From positions 620,001 to 684,000 of the forward strand of contig NZ_NWUC01000001.1 in assembly GCF_002750855.1 (NCBI RefSeq): 64,000 nucleotides of DNA, read 5' to 3'. Below the pieces are notes generated by a model that worked only from the letters and a program-made list of their open reading frames with translations, did not search any database and was not told the origin of the DNA. The translations under genes were made by a program, and so were the position numbers. Every line of letters begins with the position of its first letter. Position 1 is the first letter of the stretch. Source of the DNA: Neopararhizobium haloflavum (GTDB taxonomy: Bacteria > Pseudomonadota > Alphaproteobacteria > Rhizobiales > Rhizobiaceae). Shown piece after piece: positions 62,361-64,000 of this stretch.

Positions 62361-62475
62361 TAGGTTCGATCACGACAAGCACGATGGCGCCCGCGATGAA
62401 GCGGGCTGAGAGAAATTCCGGTGAGGCCGACCCAATCGTGGGGCCGATTCCGGAGCTATCCGGCAAGCGAAAGGC
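62361..62475 (+). promoter_or_regulatory. Partial cobalamin-riboswitch-like leader before cbiX
   Basis: The first half of a cobalamin riboswitch seems present: AGGTTCGA, AGAAATTCCGGTGAGGCCGA and the partner GGGGCCGATTCCGGAGCTAT, which pair in the expected way. CCGCAACTGT, GCCACTG and the B12 box (AGCCAGGAGACCTGCC) are not found in the following 70 bases. It may be decayed or a variant type. Confidence 0.45.
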
Positions 62476-62544
62476 CTTGACCGCGCAGCGGCTGGGGCGG
62501 CGCCCGCGTGCAGCATGAGGCTCCGCCGCGAAAGGCCCGACGCT

Positions 62545-63708
62545 ATGACATCGCTTCCATCGGAAACCGTCGGCATCATGGTGTGCGGCCATGGTAGCCG
62601 CAACCAGAACGCGGCGCGCGAATTCGCTTCGGTCGCGGAAGGGCTGCGGACGCGATATCCCGACACGCCCGTCGAATACGGCTATCTCGAATTTTGCGAT
62701 CCGGTGATTTCGGACGGGCTCGACCGCCTGTGCGAAAAGGGCGTGACGAAGGTGCTGGCCGTGCCGGGCATGCTCTTCGCCGCCGGCCACGCCAAGAACG
62801 ACATTCCCTCGGTGCTCAACACCTATGGCGCGCAGAATCGCGACATGGTCATCCATTATGGCCGTGAGCTCGGCGTCGACCTGAAGATGATCCGCGCGGC
62901 AGGCGCGCGCATCGGCGAAGCGATCGACGCGGCAGATCAGGAACACGGAAGGGTCTCGCGCCACGAGACGCTGCTGATGGTCGTTGGCCGCGGGGCGTCC
63001 GACCCCGACGCCAACTCGAATGTCGCCAAGGTCATGCGGATGCTATGGGAGGGCATGGGCTTCGGTTGGGGCGAGACCTGCTATTCGGGCGTCACCTTTC
63101 CGCTCGTCGAGCCGGGGCTCGAACATGCGGCAAAGCTCGGCTACCGGCGCATCGTCGTCTTTCCCTATTTCCTCTTCACCGGCGTGCTGGTGAAGCGCAT
63201 CTACAGCTATGCCGATCAGGTGGCCGCGCGTCATCCAGGCATCCAGTTCGTCAAGGCGCCTTATCTCAACGACCATCCGCTGGTCCTCGACACGTTCCAG
63301 GATCGCGTCCAGGAAATCCTTGACGGCCAGGCGGTGATGAACTGCCAGATGTGCAAGTATCGCGAACAGGTGCTTGGGTTCGAGGCGGAAGTGGGATTGC
63401 CGCAGGAGAGCCACCATCACCATGTGGAGGGTATTGGCGGCGGGCTGGAGAATTGTCCTTGCCAGGGCGATTGCGACGCCTCCTGCCGGGACGAGGACTT
63501 CTGCCGCGCCCATGGCCTGCCGTTTACGCCGGTGCACAGCCACGCCAGTGCCGGATCGCTGGAGCCGGTGCACGGCCATCACCACCATGGACACGATCAT
63601 CACGATCATGATCATGACCACCACCATGATCACGACCATCATCACCATCCCTATCCCCATGCGGATCATCCGCTCGGGCCGCGCTCCATGGAGAAGGGCC
63701 GGCGGTGA
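62545..63708 (+). CDS. cbiX: Sirohydrochlorin cobaltochelatase-type CbiX (long, His-rich)
   Basis: A 387-residue CbiX: two halves of chelatase fold (VGIMVCGHGSRN with the metal His, MLFAAGHAKNDI; and YRRIVVFPYFLFTGVL), a cysteine motif MNCQMCKYR, further Cys in CPCQGDCDASC, and a very His/Asp-rich end (many HHDHD repeats over 35 residues) for cobalt storage. The start is the ATG at 62545; the open frame begins at 62515. It inserts cobalt at an early tetrapyrrole stage. It overlaps the next gene (GTGA). Both an early (CbiX) and a late (CobN) chelatase are present. Confidence 0.9.
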   Translation: MTSLPSETVGIMVCGHGSRNQNAAREFASVAEGLRTRYPDTPVEYGYLEFCDPVISDGLDRLCEKGVTKVLAVPGMLFAAGHAKNDIPSVLNTYGAQNRDMVIHYGRELGVDLKMIRAAGARIGEAIDAADQEHGRVSRHETLLMVVGRGASDPDANSNVAKVMRMLWEGMGFGWGETCYSGVTFPLVEPGLEHAAKLGYRRIVVFPYFLFTGVLVKRIYSYADQVAARHPGIQFVKAPYLNDHPLVLDTFQDRVQEILDGQAVMNCQMCKYREQVLGFEAEVGLPQESHHHHVEGIGGGLENCPCQGDCDASCRDEDFCRAHGLPFTPVHSHASAGSLEPVHGHHHHGHDHHDHDHDHHHDHDHHHHPYPHADHPLGPRSMEKGRR

Positions 63709-64000
63709 AACCGCTATTCGACGCCTATCTGATGGTCGACTGGTCGGCTGCCAACGCTCCCACCAAGGGGCGCGATTCGATCTGGATCGCGCTCGCGGCA
63801 AGGGGAAGGGAGCAGGCTGGTCTGCGCCTTGTCGAAAACATTCCGACTCGAAACGCGGCGATGGACCGGGTCGCCGGGCTGATCGCCAACCTGCTCGACG
63901 AGGGCAAGAGGCTTCTTGCGGGTTTCGATTTCGGGTTCGGCTATCCGGCGGGCGCTGCGCGGTCGATCGGCGGTGCCGCCGACTGGCGCGCGGTCTGGTC
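63705..64000 (+). CDS. 5' end of an unidentified gene coupled to cbiX
   Basis: The first 98 codons of a gene starting at a GTG that overlaps the cbiX stop (GTGA). Reads LMVDWSAANAPTKGRDSIWI, then FDFGFGYPAGA. The two acidic strands (MVDWS and GFDFG) look like an RNase-H-like fold, but I cannot name the family. Coupled to cbiX, it is probably a cobalamin-related gene. The rest lies beyond the window. Confidence 0.55.
   Translation, partial: MKPLFDAYLMVDWSAANAPTKGRDSIWIALAARGREQAGLRLVENIPTRNAAMDRVAGLIANLLDEGKRLLAGFDFGFGYPAGAARSIGGAADWRAVW

Noticed and set aside
63590-63670. Short tandem DNA repeat or CRISPR-like array
   Set aside because: The CATCAC/GATCAT repeats are the codons of the His/Asp-rich tail of CbiX. 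No spaced direct repeats exist here or elsewhere in the window.

Overview
The window reads as chromosomal DNA of a high-GC alphaproteobacterium of the order Hyphomicrobiales (Rhizobiales). This rests on small families typical of that group (DUF6481, DUF6894, CsbD, entericidin), two close matches to EcfG general-stress promoters, an acyl-homoserine-lactone LuxR/LuxI pair, an aerobic-type (CobN/CobW/CobO) cobalamin pathway with a cobalamin riboswitch, and a corrinoid methyltransferase cluster. No genus can be named from the sequence alone. No plasmid replication, phage, transposase or CRISPR genes are seen.

Layout. 0-12.3 kb is accessory DNA with many proteins under 130 residues: a Crp/Fnr regulator, stress proteins, a quorum-sensing locus with two lux boxes and a small gene behind luxI, an SRAP (YedK) protein, an EF-hand protein, CsbD and an endonuclease/exonuclease/phosphatase-family membrane protein. 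A truncated tRNA-Lys 3' half near 11.0 kb marks a probable past integration site. At 12.7-14.9 kb lies a large DUF4214-type secreted protein; at 15.9-18.1 kb a TadE/TadG pair; at 18.5-25.5 kb IclR and TetR regulators and a leucine-catabolism operon (isovaleryl-CoA dehydrogenase, both methylcrotonyl-CoA carboxylase subunits, a DUF924 protein).

26.2-49.1 kb is the core of the window: an apparently complete aerobic pathway for quaternary-amine (probably glycine betaine) demethylation. It has a MttB-superfamily methyltransferase without pyrrolysine, its corrinoid protein, a methyltetrahydrofolate:corrinoid methyltransferase, a ferredoxin-ASKHA corrinoid reactivator, a methylenetetrahydrofolate reductase, three associated proteins of unknown role, a dimethylglycine dehydrogenase-like flavoprotein, a betaine-homocysteine methyltransferase, a betaine-type binding protein, a GbdR-like regulator and a two-subunit NAD-type formate dehydrogenase. 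Methyl groups would flow from the amine through Co-corrinoid to tetrahydrofolate, then to methylene-THF and formate, and finally to CO2 with NADH formed.

49.7-64 kb supplies the cofactor: cobQ, then a cobalamin riboswitch followed by hupE-cobU-cobW-cobN-GFA-cobO, and, after an interval of unrelated genes, cbiX with a decayed riboswitch-like leader. The demethylation cluster and the cobalamin genes are adjacent, which fits a common physiology.
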